Positions 12,354-13,392 of a stretch of 13,392 nt of DNA are shown one piece after another. A model generated the notes under the pieces. That model searched no databases, had not been told where the DNA came from, and saw only the letters and a program-made list of their open reading frames with translations. Source of the stretch: Muribaculaceae bacterium (GTDB taxonomy: Bacteria > Bacteroidota > Bacteroidia > Bacteroidales > Muribaculaceae). Position 1 is the first letter of the stretch. Each line of letters begins with the position of its first letter. Location of the stretch: contig JAICZO010000176.1 of the NCBI GenBank assembly GCA_029057255.1, forward strand, positions 1 to 13,392, given 5' to 3'. Position numbers and translations under genes: made by a program.

Positions 12354-13392
12354 ATGAAAAAACTCTACCGCTTATTTCTCATTTCCGCATTCGTCTTTAC
12401 AGCCACAACTGCAACAGCATCCTCACTGCCCTATTACACCGAGCTTGGCGACACCGAGGGCAAGGGCATCGACCCCGACTGGACAATCGTCGACCGCAAC
12501 AATGACGGCTCGACATGGGCCTACGACAACAACGACAACAAACTCACGGCTGTCACAGGCGCACACTCCGGCATCAAGTACCAATACAACTCCAAGAACG
12601 ATGCCGACGACTGGGCAGTATCCCCCGCCTTTAGCCTGACTGCCGGCACTGAGTATCTCATTTCGTTCTGGCTGCAGGAGAGCAGAGCCAACACTGAGTC
12701 GCTCGAGATGTATATCGCCGATGCCGAGGCTGACGTCGACGCTATGGCCGCAACCGAGGCTTTCGCGTCATACGACAAGAACATCGGCACGACATGGCGG
12801 CTGGAGAAACATTTCTTCACTCCCGGGGCCGACGGCGACTACCGCATAGCATTCCGCGTATGCTCGGCCGCCAACCAGTACAACCTGCTCATGCGCGGCT
12901 TCACGCTGAAAGAGAACAAGACATACCCCGCGGCGCCCTCCGGACTCACCGTCACACCCGACCCCGACAAGGCTCTGCAGGCTGAGCTGTCGTGGACGCT
13001 GCCCGCGACCGACGAGAACGGCAACGAGCTGACATCTCCCATCGAGAGCGTGTCGGTCTGCCGCAACGGCGAGCCTATCGCAGAGCTTGACGGCGACGCC
13101 ACATCATATACCGACACCGACGTTCCCGAGCCCGGCACATACACCTACGACGTGACGGTGACTCTCAACGGAGCCACGAGCCTCCCCGCTTCGGTCAGGT
13201 CATCATGGATAGGCCCGAAAAAAGTCATGGGACTGCCTTACGAGGAGAATTTCACCGACGTCGAGTACTTCACCAACAACTGGACGATAATCGATGTCGA
13301 CGGTGATGCCACCGACAACAGCAACACAGCCATCCCATCCAAGTCATATGCCTGGTGCTGGGAGTCGACGGCCATGAAGAACAAGTTCTGGC
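12354..13392 (+). CDS. Secreted choice-of-anchor J / fibronectin III protein, 5' part (truncated by window)
   Basis: The open frame starts at 12354 and runs 346 codons to the window edge without a stop. A signal peptide (MKKLYRLFLISAFVFTATTATA) precedes a first choice-of-anchor J / cleaved-adhesin-like domain (about residues 25-188). That domain shows PDWTIVDRNNDGSTWAYD and DDWAVSPAFSLTAGTEYLISFWL, the usual order for this family. A fibronectin type III-like domain follows (about 190-284, from PAAPSGLTVTPDPDKALQAE). A second anchor-J-like domain begins near 293 (YEENFTDVEYFTNNWTIID). Such proteins are surface or secreted, and many in Bacteroidetes end in a type IX secretion signal; the C terminus is outside the window, so that cannot be checked. 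Likely role: adhesion or glycan/protein binding. It has its own promoter. Confidence 0.82.
   Translation, partial: MKKLYRLFLISAFVFTATTATASSLPYYTELGDTEGKGIDPDWTIVDRNNDGSTWAYDNNDNKLTAVTGAHSGIKYQYNSKNDADDWAVSPAFSLTAGTEYLISFWLQESRANTESLEMYIADAEADVDAMAATEAFASYDKNIGTTWRLEKHFFTPGADGDYRIAFRVCSAANQYNLLMRGFTLKENKTYPAAPSGLTVTPDPDKALQAELSWTLPATDENGNELTSPIESVSVCRNGEPIAELDGDATSYTDTDVPEPGTYTYDVTVTLNGATSLPASVRSSWIGPKKVMGLPYEENFTDVEYFTNNWTIIDVDGDATDNSNTAIPSKSYAWCWESTAMKNKFW

Noticed and set aside
1..13392. CRISPR array, phage genes, insertion sequence, integrase, toxin-antitoxin or known defence system
   Set aside because: No regularly spaced repeats, transposase or integrase motifs, terminal repeats or defence domains are visible in any frame.

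Overview
The window looks like a chromosomal stretch of a GC-rich member of the Bacteroidales; Muribaculaceae or a close relative is my guess, not a proof. Several signs agree. Promoters follow the Bacteroidetes pattern (TTTG, about 19-20 nt, TAnnTTTG). Start codons mostly lack a Shine-Dalgarno sequence. The gene set is also typical: a DUF4270 lipoprotein beside a truncated GT5-like protein, a Bacteroidetes-style MiaA, a secreted dipeptidyl peptidase IV, a PepSY-like lipoprotein and a secreted choice-of-anchor/FN3 protein. I see no phage, insertion sequence, CRISPR array or integrase, and the region reads mostly as core genome.

Layout. (1) Positions 1-2899, plus strand: the 3' end of mazG, then topB, a 55-residue Cys-rich membrane peptide and a zinc-ribbon/TM2 membrane protein. 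All three junctions are 4-nt ATGA stop/start overlaps, so this is a translationally coupled operon. (2) 2900-5255, plus: a TAACTTTG promoter buried in a 17-bp inverted repeat, then a GT5 N-domain-only glycogen synthase-like protein and a DUF4270 lipoprotein. (3) 5237-5414: a consensus promoter whose -33 box lies in the end of the DUF4270 gene, a tRNA-Thr(CGU) with two A-C mismatches, and a clear intrinsic terminator. (4) 5503-5997, plus: a PepSY-like putative lipoprotein, meeting the next operon tail to tail with 2 nt between the stops.

(5) 11365-6000, minus: a tight four-gene operon. It reads DPP IV peptidase, then a six-helix membrane protein with a degenerate NUDIX-like domain, then miaA, then a secreted protein of unknown family. 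The junctions are a 3-nt gap, an 8-nt overlap and a 14-nt overlap. (6) 11366-11555: a divergent regulatory region with direct repeats and palindromes. (7) 11556-12185, plus: a membrane-anchored AraC-type regulator. (8) 12354 to the window end, plus: a large secreted choice-of-anchor J / fibronectin III protein, cut by the window edge.

Working together (inference): region 1 combines nucleotide-pool cleaning and DNA topology with two small membrane proteins of unknown role. Region 5 combines extracytoplasmic peptide cleavage, tRNA modification and two unassigned envelope proteins. The tethered AraC protein sits between the peptidase operon and the secreted surface protein, and both promoters carry repeats that could be its operators. 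I found no complete, clearly novel defence or mobile system. The least explained items are the membrane pseudo-NUDIX protein, the tethered AraC regulator with its repeat-rich control regions, and the Cys-rich peptide coupled to topB.
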